From the NCBI GenBank assembly GCA_016648135.1, contig JADDOH010001515.1, positions 1-64,000 on the forward strand: a DNA stretch of 64,000 bases. Direction: 5' to 3'. Below are positions 1 through 11,713 of the stretch, in pieces (the stretch's first letter is position 1; every line of letters begins with the position of its first letter). Origin of the DNA: Agrypnia vestita. Lineage: Eukaryota; Arthropoda; Insecta; Trichoptera; Phryganeidae. Below the pieces are notes generated by a model. The model was not told the DNA's origin and ran no database searches. It saw only the letters and a program-made list of their open reading frames with translations. Both the position numbers and the translations under genes were made by a program.

Positions 1-354
1 AGGTCTTTCACGGACTCCTTATATTTTGTTAAAATGTGCATAATCATAACTAATTATAATCTTTCATATTCTGCGGTAAAAATATTTCACCTTTTATTTT
101 TTTCAAATAGTAAAAAAAAATAGTTTGACTCTTGACTAAGAAAAACAATCGTAATGAACACATGAACATTAAAAAACTAACCTATAAAAACCAAGTTTTT
201 ATTGTACTACCTTTCTCATTCAGTCAAGTTTCGTGTCTACTGCACGCGTCGGGGTCATTACTCACATGTATGGATTCAATTTGAAAAAAACATTAAAATT
301 TTGAAAAATCCAAAATTATACTATAATTATTAAATATTTTAAACGAAAATTTGT

Positions 355-445
355 TAGATCATTTTTATCGTCGCCACGGGTTTGCTTGTAAAGTTTCAGC
401 TCGATTGGATCACGGGAAAAGGGTTAAAAATCGATCCAAAGTTCA
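355..445. repeat. Interspersed repeat, inverted copy of 62460-62555
   Basis: Bases from about 355 to 445 (GATCATTTTTATCGTCGCC ... AAAAATCGATCCAAAGTT) reappear in reverse complement at 62460-62555 with few differences. Weaker matching segments lie at 170-220 and 295-345, corresponding to 62740-62790 and 62560-62600. This is a dispersed repeat family of unknown class. No open frame. Confidence 0.7.
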
Positions 446-1295
446 GTTTAAAAAAATAAGTTACAAGTTATATACATATAAAATTACCTAGGTACCTTCA
501 TATTATTGGTAAAAAAAAATTTAATACCGTTTTCGAAATCCAGTTTTAAAATTACTACAAAAAATATTTATTTCACTGTATTTTATTTCACTGTAATAAT
601 TCACATTGATGTAATAGACGCATTGTCTCATTTCTAGGAAAAGTGACACCATACAATAAATTCTTATGTGGAACATAAAAAAAACCCGCTGATAAAAATA
701 AATATCAAGATCGCCAAAACAATAGCATTTTATCATGACTAAATAAAAAAATATTTATATATTCATTCATACATTGCCCTCTGACCGATGTACAGCTTTA
801 TACAAAATATTTTTATGACTTTAAAATTCATAGAATTAATTAGTATTGATAGTGTGATTTTTCGCATAACCTAAAACATAATTCAATTTCGCTTGGAAAA
901 TTTAACTAAAAAGGCAACATTTTTCCACTGCACAAAAACAAATATTTCCTTCCGACGAAATATTGCGACTGCATTTTTATGCCGAAACTTTCGGGCGCGG
1001 CTACGTGACGTCACGGAATAGAGATGCGCAACTCTTCATACAGAACTGACCCAACGGAGAATCTTTTTATAATATATTCAACGGGGGGGGTTCATACACA
1101 ATGTACAACTCTAATAGGAGTAAAATAATTTTGAATGCGAATATAATACACATTTATTTTGAAAAGTGCCTATATTTGGCGCTGCGTATCTATATACCTA
1201 CGTGTTCTCTACATAATATTGTGTAGAGAACAAGCTTACATTTCATTTTATACTGTCTTAAAGTCGTATAAAGGTAAGCTGATAATAATTTTAGA
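446..1295. other. AT-rich DNA, nothing recognised
   Basis: No coding frame of interest. A short G run sits near 1083-1091. I see no element ends. Confidence 0.5.
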
Positions 1296-1427
1296 TACCG
1301 ATATTAATTATATAGCGGAAAATTTGCACAGCGTTATCTTACCGATATAAATTATATAGCGGAAAATTTGCACAGCGTTATCTTACCGATATAAATTATA
1401 TAGCGGAAAATTTTCACAGCGTTATCT
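1296..1427. repeat. 44-bp tandem repeat, 3 copies
   Basis: A unit beginning TACCGATATAAATTATATAG and continuing GCGGAAAATTTGCACAGC recurs every 44 bases. The three copies differ by only one or two substitutions, so the expansion is recent. Confidence 0.9.
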
Positions 1428-1439
1428 GACTGGAATTTC

Positions 1440-1780
1440 AAGGTCAATGCTATTATTTTAAGCTCGCAACGTCATTTAGGGGAGAACAGGGTAATGGGAG
1501 CTTACTATGGGAAATTTGTGATAAAAACCACATTTGTTAACTTTCTTATAATTTTTAATTAAGAATTCCTACATTGATTATCTAAGTAAATTTTAATCAC
1601 ATTTATAATCAATCACAGTCATTCATACATGACGATACATAATTAACGATTTTACAAAAAAAGTCAGTCGCTCCATTACCCGACACATGCGGGTAATGAG
1701 AGCCCATTTAACGCTTTTATGGGAAATTGGAGCCATACTATTTACTCTTTCCCGAAAATTTAACTAAAAATAATTTAAAT
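1440..1780. repeat. Flank of the pogo-like remnant with GGGTAATG(A/G)GAGC motifs
   Basis: GGGTAATGGGAGC near 1490 and GGGTAATGAGAGCCC near 1691, with TATGGGAAATT(T/G)G after each, repeat in direct orientation. They could be terminal or subterminal repeats of the transposon whose coding end lies at 1845-2080. The other terminus was not found. Confidence 0.35.
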
Positions 1781-1844
1781 AAAATCTTAGTTATTAATAC
1801 GTAGAACTATTTGTAAAACAACGAAAAACCAAGGACCCAAATAT

Positions 1845-2080
1845 TTACGGATCCAAACAAAAAGCACAAACATAAGAATCTGGACTATCACTGCCAGAAC
1901 ATTATTTATGGGCCTAGTTTCCGCAACTTGTGCATCGGTACCACATCTCCCCACTTTTTCCCGTGGATAAACAAATTGCACATAAAGCTTCCTCTTCTGA
2001 ATATTCTGACTCATCGTCGCAAATTGCATTTAGCCATGCTAGGCTACCATTACCCGTTGACCACCATTTTGAAAAGTAAT
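1845..2080 (-). pseudogene. C-terminal remnant of a pogo/Tigger-like transposase with a PHD-type zinc finger
   Basis: Read on the minus strand, one frame gives SLAWLNAICDDESEYSEEE followed by CAIC, MWYRCTSCGN, AHK, CSGSDSPD and VCAFC, then a stop at 1847-1845. The cysteines and histidine follow a C4HC3 pattern, the small PHD-like finger often found at the C terminus of insect pogo-type transposases. Two in-frame stops sit inside the finger (after SCGN and after AHK), so it is dead. The catalytic domain is not present in the window. Family assignment rests on the finger and linker alone. Confidence 0.55.
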
Positions 2081-2111
2081 AATATAAATATGTTATTCTA
2101 CTTTCAATCAC

Positions 2112-2888
2112 AATTTAACCAATTGGACTTCTTAGTAAATGAATCTAGGGACGTAATAAGCATTAACATAATAAAATTAGAATATAATTTCATGCTTACC
2201 TTTGCGCTCGCAATCAGTAAATTTTTATAAGCGTGGATCGAAAAACACACAACCGTCCCTCGTGACTTAACGCATGGCGTCACCCTTCTGATGTCGCCGG
2301 TCCATCAAGACTGTGGACGGTTAAGATCTTTCATCTCTTCGAAGAGCACATTGACACTTGAGTACGCGAATTTTGGGATAACACCCGTTACTTTGGTTCA
2401 CTTTTTTGGAATTTAGACACAAGGTCCACAATATTTCAGAGAAATACCAGACAAGGTCAAGGTAGATACTAGTTGCAGTCTTTATAGTCTTAAGATATTT
2501 ATTTATTTTATTTTTTATTTATTTATTAACGCCCTTTATGGCTTTTACAAAAAATAAGGTAACATTAAACAAAGGTACATTAATAATGAATGAACACTTC
2601 AAACTAAAATATAAATAATGTTATCTTTACTTAACCTAATTATACTATATATTTTACTACCTAATCGAGTTTCTTATCGAAACTGATTAAAGTTATTAAA
2701 CTGACTACATTCAAATGTAGAAAAAAATACATTGATTAGGTACTGAAAAAGGAGCCGGAGTTACGGTGTAAAGGTGGTTGTAACGAGAATATTGAGAAGA
2801 GAGGAGAAGAGTGGGTGAAATTAATATTGTTGAGCATTTATTTAAAATATTATTAATATTTAAAGCATTAACTTTGTTAGACATTATA
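2112..2888. other. Unassigned DNA with an ATTT-rich LINE-tail-like patch
   Basis: 2112-2490 shows no recognised feature. 2490-2640 (ATTTATTTATTAACGCCC, then TTTTACAAAAAATAAGG) resembles 17360-17600 and looks like the reversed 3' end of a non-LTR element. No coding frame in either. Confidence 0.3.
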
Positions 2889-3328
2889 ACAGAATGTTAG
2901 TTAGTAAAAACCACTACCAGATTTAAGGTCTACCGGTTTCGATACGTACCCGTCTCTTCGTCAGGACCAACACTACACTACTATATTCACAATACTATAC
3001 ACCCCAACCATTGTATTGTTGAACTTTCACCAATATTGATCACGTGCGTGCTAATCTTGTCAGAGACAAGCGTACACTACTAGCCTACAAAACATTCAGG
3101 AATCTAACGAAAGAGAGCGAGAGGCTAGAGATGAGAGATGCTTGTCTCTGACAAGATTAACATGCATGTGATCAATATTGGTGAGAGTTTAGCAATACCA
3201 TGGTTGGGGTGTATAGTGTTGTAAATATAGTAGTGTAGTGTTGGTCCTGACGAAGAGACGGGTACGTCTCGAAACCGGTAGATCTTAAATCTGGTAGTGG
3301 TTTTTACTAAGTTAACTAACATTCTGTC
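2889..3328. mobile_element. Foldback element with arms of about 185 bp
   Basis: Left arm about 2889-3072 and right arm about 3139-3328 are inverted copies: ACAGAATGTTAGTTAGTAAA at the left end is mirrored by TAACATTCTGT at the right. The arms share ACTACCAGATTTAAG, ACCGGTTTCGA and GTCAGAGACAAGC. The spacer is only about 65 bp. No protein is encoded, so it is non-autonomous. Open frames over the arms are by-products. Confidence 0.85.
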
Positions 3329-3339
3329 GTTGATTATTA

Positions 3340-4435
3340 ATTATTAACTAGCAGTGCTAGGCTCTGCGGACTATTAATGGCAGCTTAGCGGCCATTGCTA
3401 TTTGCTTGCTGCTTGACAGTGTGGTCGACTATGGTAGCCGCTTCCGAAATAATGATTCTGATGTTCTCCACTCGGCGTACAAGTCAATTAAATTGTCAGA
3501 GTCGAAAAAAATTACAAGCTTCTTAATCAATGGAAATCAAAGCATAATTTACAAACAAATAGCAGATTTATTCCTTCCAGGCGAGCAGAAGAGCAAAGAG
3601 AGCGCCGTTCCGATCACCGCGCGCCGTCTCGTGTTGGGATTTGATTGGTCCCGGAAGCCATGCGTCTTGTGCTGCAATAATTAGATTTTTTTCTGCGTAG
3701 GTATTATACCAATTCTGTTAATAACTCGATTATTATAAGGGTTTCGCTTGTTTTTTCTTTGAATCTGATGTACGCTAACACGTCTTTATAAACCTGTGCC
3801 CAGAGTCTGTGAAAACCTTGTAAATTAATAATTAAATGAAGCGGGAATAATCTTTGTTCCATAGAATGAAGAATTAACAAGCAAGAGAAGATCGTTATGC
3901 TGGCACAGCAGCATAGTAGATAGAAATAGCTTGGTCATGCGTAACGCGTGAGCGAGGGTAGGATGGTTAAGAAAAAATGTGTGAGGCGAAGACGGAAGAT
4001 ATCAGAAACTACCATATCTTACAATCCCACAACTCCAAAACACTCATATTTTATCTCTACTATATACAATTCTCACTCACCTTTCAACTTTCTATATAAT
4101 CATGACCTTCCACTCCATTCAGCTGACAGTGCTTCAATATCCATCCCCATTCATAATACTTAATTCTTCAGCTCCCCATTCCAAGTGCAATCAACCAAGC
4201 CGAGGAATCAATTATGCAAAGATATCACATAATCAGTAACTATCTTCAAAAGTAGACTAAAGCCATTTCACCTTTCCAAAAACTAGTTTAACCGTTCCTT
4301 GTCCCCCTCATAAATCTAGTACTCGTTTCGTTATCAAGCAGCTTTATTCTTGCAATATTGTATATATTGTAACAATGTACCATTATTAATAAAATGCCAA
4401 CTGCCAATAAACCCGCCGTTGTAGTTGTATACATG
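3340..4435. other. No recognised gene
   Basis: Short open frames exist (for example 3406-3684 and 3948-4163 on plus) but show no family resemblance, unusual codon use or splice structure. I do not call them. Confidence 0.4.
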
Positions 4436-4440
4436 CAAAT

Positions 4441-4520
4441 AATTATATATATATAGATATATATATATATTATCTATATATAGATATATATATATATATA
4501 TATATATATAGATATATAAT
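4441..4520. repeat. AT/GATA microsatellite
   Basis: Alternating TA with interspersed TAGATA units over about 80 bases. Confidence 0.9.
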
Positions 4521-5204
4521 ATAAATAAATAGAAACAAAGGACCGCGTCCGCGTCCTAGACCTGACATAAGCCATAATATATGAAAGTGGATGAGGCAAA
4601 GCAGTGTATCCGGTCAGAAGAGCGTGGCGTTCTACCTACCCTACTCTTTAGCTACCCCTACGAGGAAAAGGCGTGGTGGTTGTTAGTTCATTAGGATTAA
4701 TTAAATAAATTTTCAGTATAGTTGACTTGACATTTATTTCTCCACGTTTCGTTTTACTGTCTTCATTTTTCTGGAGCACCGTACCTAATAAATTACACTC
4801 TCCACAATAAGCAGAAAAAGAACTCTTTATATTTGTGAATTGTTGCTAGAAACAAGGCCCGGAGAAACTAATGATTAATCAGAATGTCCAAGGGCGAGAA
4901 ATCGATCATTAACAACACTTAGAGACTCCTCAATCTCTGTTCTCTCCTCCACCGAACCTGTTTCATCCCGCATCCTTGGTCAAGATTTACCGCAATTAAA
5001 TGCAACTATCCATGACACTTGTGGTGTTCTCCAATACGTCGTGATTTATAATTTACACTGGATTTATTTAAGTCAAATTGCAACGGTTGGAACCTATTGC
5101 GCCGATTAGCAGATGCACGCCGTGCAGCCAGCGCCTTGTAGTTACCCAGCGGTACGCGTCTTAAGGTGCGTTTTCTAACAGAACTCATTCGCTCAATCAA
5201 AAAC

Positions 5205-5560
5205 ATCTTCTTCTTCTTATTCTTGTTATTCTTCTTCTTATTAAACGTTGGCTATCATCACTTTATTTACTGCGGCTCGGAGTACCTCACAGTAGACTGG
5301 CCAAATCACTGCCTCAGGTTTTTCAGCCATGATGTACTCCTTCCAGGGCCACAACTTCCAGCAATCTTTCCCTGCGTTATGAGATGCAAGATCTGGTACT
5401 TCTCTAAATGTCTCATCACATGTCTGAGATTTTTATTATTCTAATTACTTAGTTTTCTTTCTTCATACGACATCTTCATTCGTAACTATACCCTTCAAGC
5501 TTACTTTGAGTATTAATTTGTAGATCCACATTTCTAATGCTTCAATCGCCTTATCGATTC
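5205..5560 (-). pseudogene. RTE-type LINE, 3' end of the reverse-transcriptase ORF (frameshifted)
   Basis: On the minus strand the sequence reads AIEALEMWIYKLILKVS and GIVTNEDVV, then in a shifted frame HVMRHLEKYQILHLITQGKI and SWLKNLRQ, then LRAAVNKVMIANV before the stop near 5248. This order (YRRxLK, TNExVL, QGKI, RAAxNKVxxAxMIAN) is the C-terminal end of RTE-type endonuclease-reverse transcriptase proteins common in insects. An A/G-rich tail (AAGAAGAAGAAT...) follows at 5240-5205 as the 3' end. 5'-truncated and broken by stops and frameshifts. Confidence 0.7.
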
Positions 5561-5599
5561 CCCAGTAAGCGTGTGCGCTTCCTTTCCATAAAATAATAT

Positions 5600-6030
5600 C
5601 GAGAGATCGTAGCATCTTACCATTCGCATTCGTATTGTAAGACTGAGATCATGACTGCAGAACATCTTTTTGATGCGGTAAAAGGCTACACGAGCTTTAA
5701 ATTGCATTGCAAAAGTACACGATACCTTTTACAATAAACAAATAAATAAAATCATACATCTAGTACGAAAAATGCGGGATATCATTAAAAAATGGTACAT
5801 TATATATTTGCGTAGGTACTGAAACGCTGAAATAAAATAATCCTCCCGAAATCACAGCATCGAACAAAAGTGGCGGAGCATTATTTTAGCCACCCCATTG
5901 GGTCCGCAGGTACTTTATAATATTGTTGTATGGCCGGGAGGGGGGGGGGCGGCGGCGGGGGTTTGTTCGAGATATGAATATGTAATGAAGAGGAAAGTGG
6001 GTAGCGGGTGGGGGTGAAATTCAAATTTTC
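5600..6030. other. AT-rich DNA with a G-rich tract
   Basis: A G/C-rich low-complexity patch at about 5935-5960. Otherwise nothing recognised. Confidence 0.4.
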
Positions 6031-6480
6031 CCGATGCGCCAGCGCGGGTGGGGGTTGTTAGTGGCCTCTCCTCCCGTTACACAATCCCTTCTGGGCGATA
6101 TATTCCCGGCTCTGCCGCTGGGGGTGCAGCGGGACCGGGCACACCTACCCCCGATCCCGAACCCTCAACCCTTCACGATGGAAAAATTATCTTATTTTTT
6201 TTTATTTACAAAATATTAAATTTTTTTGTTCTAGCCTCGCTGTGCTCTCGCCTCGGGGGACCTCCCATCGCGCGTGTTCTCAGCCTCACACTGTTAAAAA
6301 TGTTTTTAGGTTTTCACGGCCGTTCAGAAGAAGAAGAACACGGCGGATATCTCAGGAAACTCAAACCAGAAGGCTTACACTGTTATTTTACTTTCACATC
6401 TTCACTTGCTCCCGGAGCTTATCTTTGGGGAGAAATAAGCATCAACACTCTGATGACGCAGCAACCACGCCTTCCCTAAA
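6030..6480. other. GC-rich block, unassigned
   Basis: Markedly GC-rich against AT-rich flanks. Overlapping open frames (6034-6219, 6048-6479, 6242-6496, all plus) reflect composition. TAGGTTTTCACGGCCGTT near 6307 matches TAGGTTTTTATGGCCGTT near 30415, so part of the block belongs to a dispersed repeat. No protein family recognised. Confidence 0.35.
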
Positions 6481-6743
6481 ATATATGTACAGATAAGAAA
6501 CGGTTAATTATTTCAATGAGATTCTAAGTAGGGAAGAGAAACGTCCTCTTTTGGTATTGTAAAATTTGCTCTGAAATAGAATTGGAGATCTCACTGATCG
6601 GACAGGGCATTTAAATATATTTGTGAAAACATTGAGAAGGTGATCTATTTATCTTTTTGAATGTCATTAGGTTCGTAGTTTTTTTATCTATTCTTAAGAT
6701 ATATTAGATTAGGGAACCAAAAAATTTTGAATTCAGTCACAGA

Positions 6744-6842
6744 GGATTAGTAATTTAGAATGTACTGAATTCTAGATTTTATGTATCTACTCTACCAAAA
6801 TCATGTTTCCTATAAATTCACTATATTCTAAATTACTAATCC
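6744..6842. repeat. Inverted repeat, 28-bp arms
   Basis: GGATTAGTAATTTAGAAT at 6744 is mirrored by ATTCTAAATTACTAATCC ending at 6842; 26 of 28 bases pair, and the spacer is 43 bp. Weaker pairing continues outside. Probably a small foldback MITE. Confidence 0.75.
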
Positions 6843-7489
6843 TTGATTCAATTTTCAATTTTATTTGCATATTGCTGCCTCTGCTTTTATAGCCTTCAGA
6901 TGATCTTTATGTTTAATCATGTTTATGTATGTTATATGTTTCAATCATTATTAAACAACAACAAATTGTTTAATAGGTTATTTTAAAATTGTTATTGTTC
7001 ATATTGATTAACGGATGAGCCTATATCCTTTAGTACCTACCGAGGTCTGGTTGAGTCAGTGAACATTTGTTTACATAATAAAATAATATTGTAAATTACT
7101 GATAAAAGTATATTCTCTGGACTCACTGTGTGTGCTTGAATAAATAAACAAAAAAATTAAAACTGATAGTACTAAGTGTAAGCTTCTTTTTTTTTTTAAT
7201 TTCACAGCTCTCTATTACTTGCACTTAATTTTGCTTCACAAATGGCTCGATTATTTTTGACGTTTTAAAATCAATAAAATATACCCCTATACGTCCCAGC
7301 AGGGTTGTCATTCCGCCTAGAACATGTTCGTTTGTGTTGGCAGTGCTACCTATCTGGGGCAGAGGTATTCAAAACTTTACGCTGGCGAAATAATTATTTT
7401 GCACGTTGCAGAATTATTGACAGCTTCTGAAATGCCAGGCCACAGATGAGTTCTTAAATCCCGGAAAAAAATGCTTTATTACACACATA

Positions 7490-7830
7490 TTTTCAACAAG
7501 GTGTTATGGGTGTGAGTACATTAGTATTAATATTCAATGCCAGATATTAAGAGTGTGATTACATGAATGTTATGGAAATGCTAAATGTTAGGGATGTGAT
7601 TACAAGTTATGTTTATATGTTACGCTATATTTTAAGAGTGTGAGTAAATGAATGTTAATTTGATAGAAGTTAAGCATGTGAGTACATGAATGTGTTAATA
7701 TGCTCAGCTGGAAGTTAAGGATGTGAGTACATGAATGTGTTAAATTGCTTTGCTGGAAGCTAAGGATGTGAGTACATGTTGTGTTTATATATCATGCTAG
7801 ATGTAAAGAGTGTGAGTACACGAAAGAGAG
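7490..7830. repeat. Diverged 44-bp tandem repeat, about 8 copies
   Basis: GTGAGTACATGAATGTG-type starts recur about every 39-45 bases (7512, 7555, 7596, 7640, 7678, 7723, 7768, 7812), each followed by a TGCTAGA/TGGAAGTTAAG segment. The copies around 7678-7768 are closest to each other. Confidence 0.85.
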
Positions 7831-7974
7831 AAAATTACAGTTTCTACAAAGTTTTGTGCGAAGAGAGTTGTTGTCAAATATCTTACTAATTAACTAATCA
7901 TCATCCCATGTCCTTAAGGGTGGTACAAAGGAGATACTGGACAACAGCCATTTTATTTGAATTTGATTTTTTTA

Positions 7975-8165
7975 ATATTCCATATAAATTACTGCGATAG
8001 TCCAACGATTTACAAAAAAATTGACAGAAATATTGAAAAAAATCAAAGTTTAATTTTACTACGTAACTTTCGACATTTCACCCAAAGTGTAAAGAATATT
8101 TTTATTCAAAATTGAACGAAGGAGACTTCCCCGAAGTTTTTTTCATTAGCTAGGAGACATCCTTG
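7975..8165. repeat. Fragment of the dispersed foldback family also at 18759-19236 and 48471-48543
   Basis: GATAGTCCAACGATTTAC ... GACAGAAATATTGAAAAAA matches the interior of 18759-19236. ATTCAAAATTGAACGAA ... CCGAAGTTTTT ... TAGCTAGGAGACATCC matches 48471-48543. Non-coding. Confidence 0.6.
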
Positions 8166-9420
8166 TCCTTTGTGTTAGGAGGAGAACTGCATAGGTATCG
8201 GGAATCCAGTCAAACTCGCTGTACTGCTTCGAGATACTTTGTTGCTTGGATATGCGATAATATCAGATCGATCGATATCGAGTAACCACGTAAACTCCGC
8301 CTCGGAGGCTGTGCGAGATGCAAGCCTCATCCGCGGACCCGGGCCATGGAGCTTGGCATCCCCTGATCACAATACCTCCCGTCCGGAGATAAGAAGCGAG
8401 ACGGGGATGCTGGGATCCCGGCTGGGGTGAGAGCCCCGGATTTATTTAATACATAGCGGCGTCAGGCTTCTTATATACATGATATCCAGCAGAACCTCCA
8501 AAATGGCGGGCTCCGTTCTAAACTCAAATCGTAATTTGCAAAATAAACACCCCGCGGCTGTCGCTATTGGCGGCAACTTTTATCGGATTAGGCGGCAAAT
8601 ACTCCGCACAAACGCTCTAGCGACAATTAATTAAAACTAATGTTTTATAACAATTCGGCCCGCAACTGTAACTAATCAGTCAGTATTAATTTAACAAGAT
8701 TACTACAACCATTTGCGTACAGCTACAATTTATGTCATTTTTCGAAGTGTACCCTAAAACTCGTTACAATGGTGACTGCATATTTTATTCGGTATCCATA
8801 AATGGTATGCTCTGTTTGCTCATCTAAATGTGTACAGTACTGTGTATAGTGTAGAGCTCATCACGAATATAAATGTTTAACAATTTATCATCCTTTTTTT
8901 ATGAAATTCATTTGATAAATTTCATGTTGAAATTTCATTAATGCACAGTTATTTTTTAACTAACGTTTAAAGTCCATCTTAAGGTGAGCGAGAAAGACGT
9001 GCTCTTACATTGAATGGTTTATTTGAAAAAGCATAATTTTAATAATTTCGTTCCTACAGTATAACAGCATTAAATTTTTTAATTTTCAAATTTCTACATA
9101 TAAAAACAAACATAAATACTAAACTCATTCATGTAGTATACATAACGAAAATTGTTAATATACGGATGATTATAAAGACATCAAAGAAAACTGTCACTCG
9201 AATATATGTGTCAGTTTCCTTAATTAATTCATAATTATTTTTTAAAGTTTATTGTGTTAACTTTGTGTTTGGATGTAATATATTAATTATTATAATTTTT
9301 CTACGAGTGTATATGTTTGTGAGGAACAGCATGCATGTAGCCATCCGCTTTATTGAATTTAATATTTAATTAATACCTCTCAATATGATATCATGCAAAA
9401 ATGAACATTATGTTTCCTCT
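8166..9420. other. No recognised gene; GC-rich island at 8230-8560
   Basis: 8230-8560 is CG-rich with an open frame 8239-8430 that resembles nothing I know. The rest is AT-rich and featureless. An LTR or promoter fragment is conceivable, but I saw no repeat partner. Confidence 0.35.
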
Positions 9421-9423
9421 CTC

Positions 9424-9482
9424 TGAAAACCAAATGATGTAAAACCAAATGACGTAAAACTAAATGATGAGTAAACCAAAAT
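9424..9482. repeat. Short tandem repeat, AACCAAATGATGTAAA-like, 3-4 copies
   Basis: AACCAAATGATGTAAA, AACCAAATGACGTAAA and AACTAAATGATGAGTAA follow directly on one another. Confidence 0.75.
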
Positions 9483-10260
9483 TCGCCAACAAATAATGAT
9501 CACCAACCTGAGATAGGCTATTCTCTTCAGCTTTGAAGACAGTCGAAATCGTCAGCTGCAAAGATCTTCGTGCCGCCCTTTTAAGCAGATATCTTGAGAA
9601 GTTCCAATACTTCCTTCACGTCACAAAATAACACGCAAAGGAATATAAATGGTGAAATCCCGGAAAATAGGATCACAACATTTACTAATCAACAATTATA
9701 ATATAAAGTGTAATATATCAGGAAAAAATTGTGCGCCGGCGAAGGCTGACCAACACCATCTAGCGTCGGATTTAGCCTCACACAAGCAGCGTCACCGCTG
9801 ACACAACATGGAAAAATTTAATATGCCTCCGGGAAAGGTTATTATATTGTTAATAGTTATTTAATTAATCATCATTTTGAGAGGTATATACATTTATCTA
9901 TTTTGTCATCTTACCAACGAGTGATACACAAAACAAGTTTAGGATTCAATTAAGTATAAACTAGTGTTTGACCGGCATGAAAGACGCACATATAAAAGTT
10001 TTGCGCAGAAGACATTTTTTAATTCTAACAATTTACCACAACTACGTCTCAATTATCAAATTTCTGATAAGCGACTTGTTTGTTTACTATTATATTTGAC
10101 CTAGTTTTATTTAATCTAATCTGTAAAAATAATTCCATTTTACCTCCAAAAATGCGAACCACTCAGTCGAGTTACACTTACACTAGTCCCTCAAGTTAAG
10201 CAGCCACATACGGCGTCTTCCTACGCTTCATTTGCCACTTATTTTCCCCTGGGTGATGAG
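9483..10260. other. No recognised gene
   Basis: 9740-9836 is GC-richer and ends ATGGAAAAATTTAATATGCC, then CCGGGAAAG/GTTATT, which could pass for a small first exon with a donor. No following exon was found, so no gene is called. Confidence 0.3.
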
Positions 10261-10271
10261 TTGCTTGTAAT

Positions 10272-10510
10272 ATGTGCAAAATACTCCAGCTTTCTTATTT
10301 TGATAGTTCGCAGCACTTCTTTGTCTTTTTCCACACGCCGGAGGACTTCATCATTCGTTACTCTATCCACCCAGGAAACTTTCAATATGCGTCTATAGAT
10401 CCATATCTCAAAAGCCTCGACTTTGCGAGTTTGTTCATGGTTAAGTGTTCATGCCTCCACCCCCATATAAGAGAATTTCAAAAATGTAACACCGAACCAT
10501 ATGCATTCTA
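10272..10510 (-). pseudogene. RTE-type LINE fragment, reverse-transcriptase C-terminal part
   Basis: Minus-strand translation gives TRKVEAFEIWIYRRILKVS, WVDRVTNDEVLRRVEKDKEV and LRTIKIRKLE. This is the same C-terminal region as the fragment at 5.2-5.6 kb but from a better conserved copy. An in-frame stop precedes it and it is truncated at both ends. Directly to its right, plus-strand bases 10530-10600 read like a LINE terminus in the opposite orientation (EETKAHNGLWSH), so two LINE pieces meet tail to tail. Confidence 0.7.
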
Positions 10511-10599
10511 AGTTGTAGGCGACATCAGGGAACATGTCAGGATAGAGGAAGATGGAGTGGAATGTTAGAGGAGACCAAGGCCCACAATGGGCTGTGGAG

Positions 10600-11640
10600 C
10601 CATTGATTATGATGAATGTATATTTATTAATAATGTGTATTTTATTAATAAAAAAATATATTTTAAAAATTACATTTGATGCATGTATATCCCTTGTATT
10701 GAGTATAATGAGAGAGTGTTGTGTGTTTATATCGATGTTTATCTCTTATCGGAGATAAGCTCCGATAGCGAGTGACAATAACAACATAAGACTGAGACCA
10801 CGCGCGGCGGGAGATCGTGACAGAGCGCAGCAAGGCCAGTAGTCGGCCTGCTGTGGAAACTTGATGATCATGTGACATCTCCCTCTGTTTCACGTACACA
10901 AGTTTTTTTACGCTGCAGTATCTTCGTTTGCAGTTCGTGTCCTTAATGTATTGACTTGATCGTTTGACACACCTACAATGAATTGGGTCAATTATGCGCG
11001 ACACCAAAATTGTGTTGATTCAGCACATATCATCTTCCTACATCCCTTTTAAAATGTGATGTTTTGTCATAAACATGAAAGCAATCATTATATTTCGTCA
11101 TATGGATATGCAAAAATATCACGTATAATGCTTACAATACTTTAAATTACGAGAACAAAATAACTTTAAGCCCATAACACTTAACTAACACTTATCTGTG
11201 AGATTTATTTGTTACTGCATTACAAAGGTAAAATTCCAGTATCTCGATTCTTCGCGGTACTTTACCTGGCTATTTCTATCTTTCTACATGTAGAAGTAAG
11301 AACGCCTTACTATGTGTCTCCCTTACATTGATACTTCTCACTCGAACCCATAACGTTACTCCTGGAATTCCCTAAGGTAACTACTTTAGGCAACAACACA
11401 AAATTCTTATGTTCCTTTCTATCCCTTTTACCTTGGGTGAAAACAAGTTTGTCCCGGGTGGCACCGATCGGAGCTCGTGACAAGTGTATCGTACGAGGTT
11501 AGAACAGAAATCATTATTTATTCATCAATAATAATTTCATCTCCTTCAAACTAGTCCCCATTAGACGTATATACGCCTGTGGTGGTGCTTTTTCTAATCT
11601 CTGACGTACTTCTGTAAAGGTACAGATACACCTAACAACT
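10600..11640. other. No recognised gene
   Basis: A GC-richer stretch at 10740-10960 contains TATCGGAG ATAAG CTCCGATA, a short hairpin, and an open frame 11007-10663 on minus that matches no family I know. It could be part of an LTR, but no second copy or TG...CA boundary is visible. Confidence 0.3.
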
Positions 11641-11713
11641 GTACACACTTGCTCATTACTAGCATGCTTATTAGTGGCATGCTCATAAATAAGCATGCTC
11701 AAAGCTAACAATT

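Noticed and set aside
4441..4520. TATA-rich tract as a promoter
   Set aside because: Simple alternating TA/GATA microsatellite with no gene downstream.
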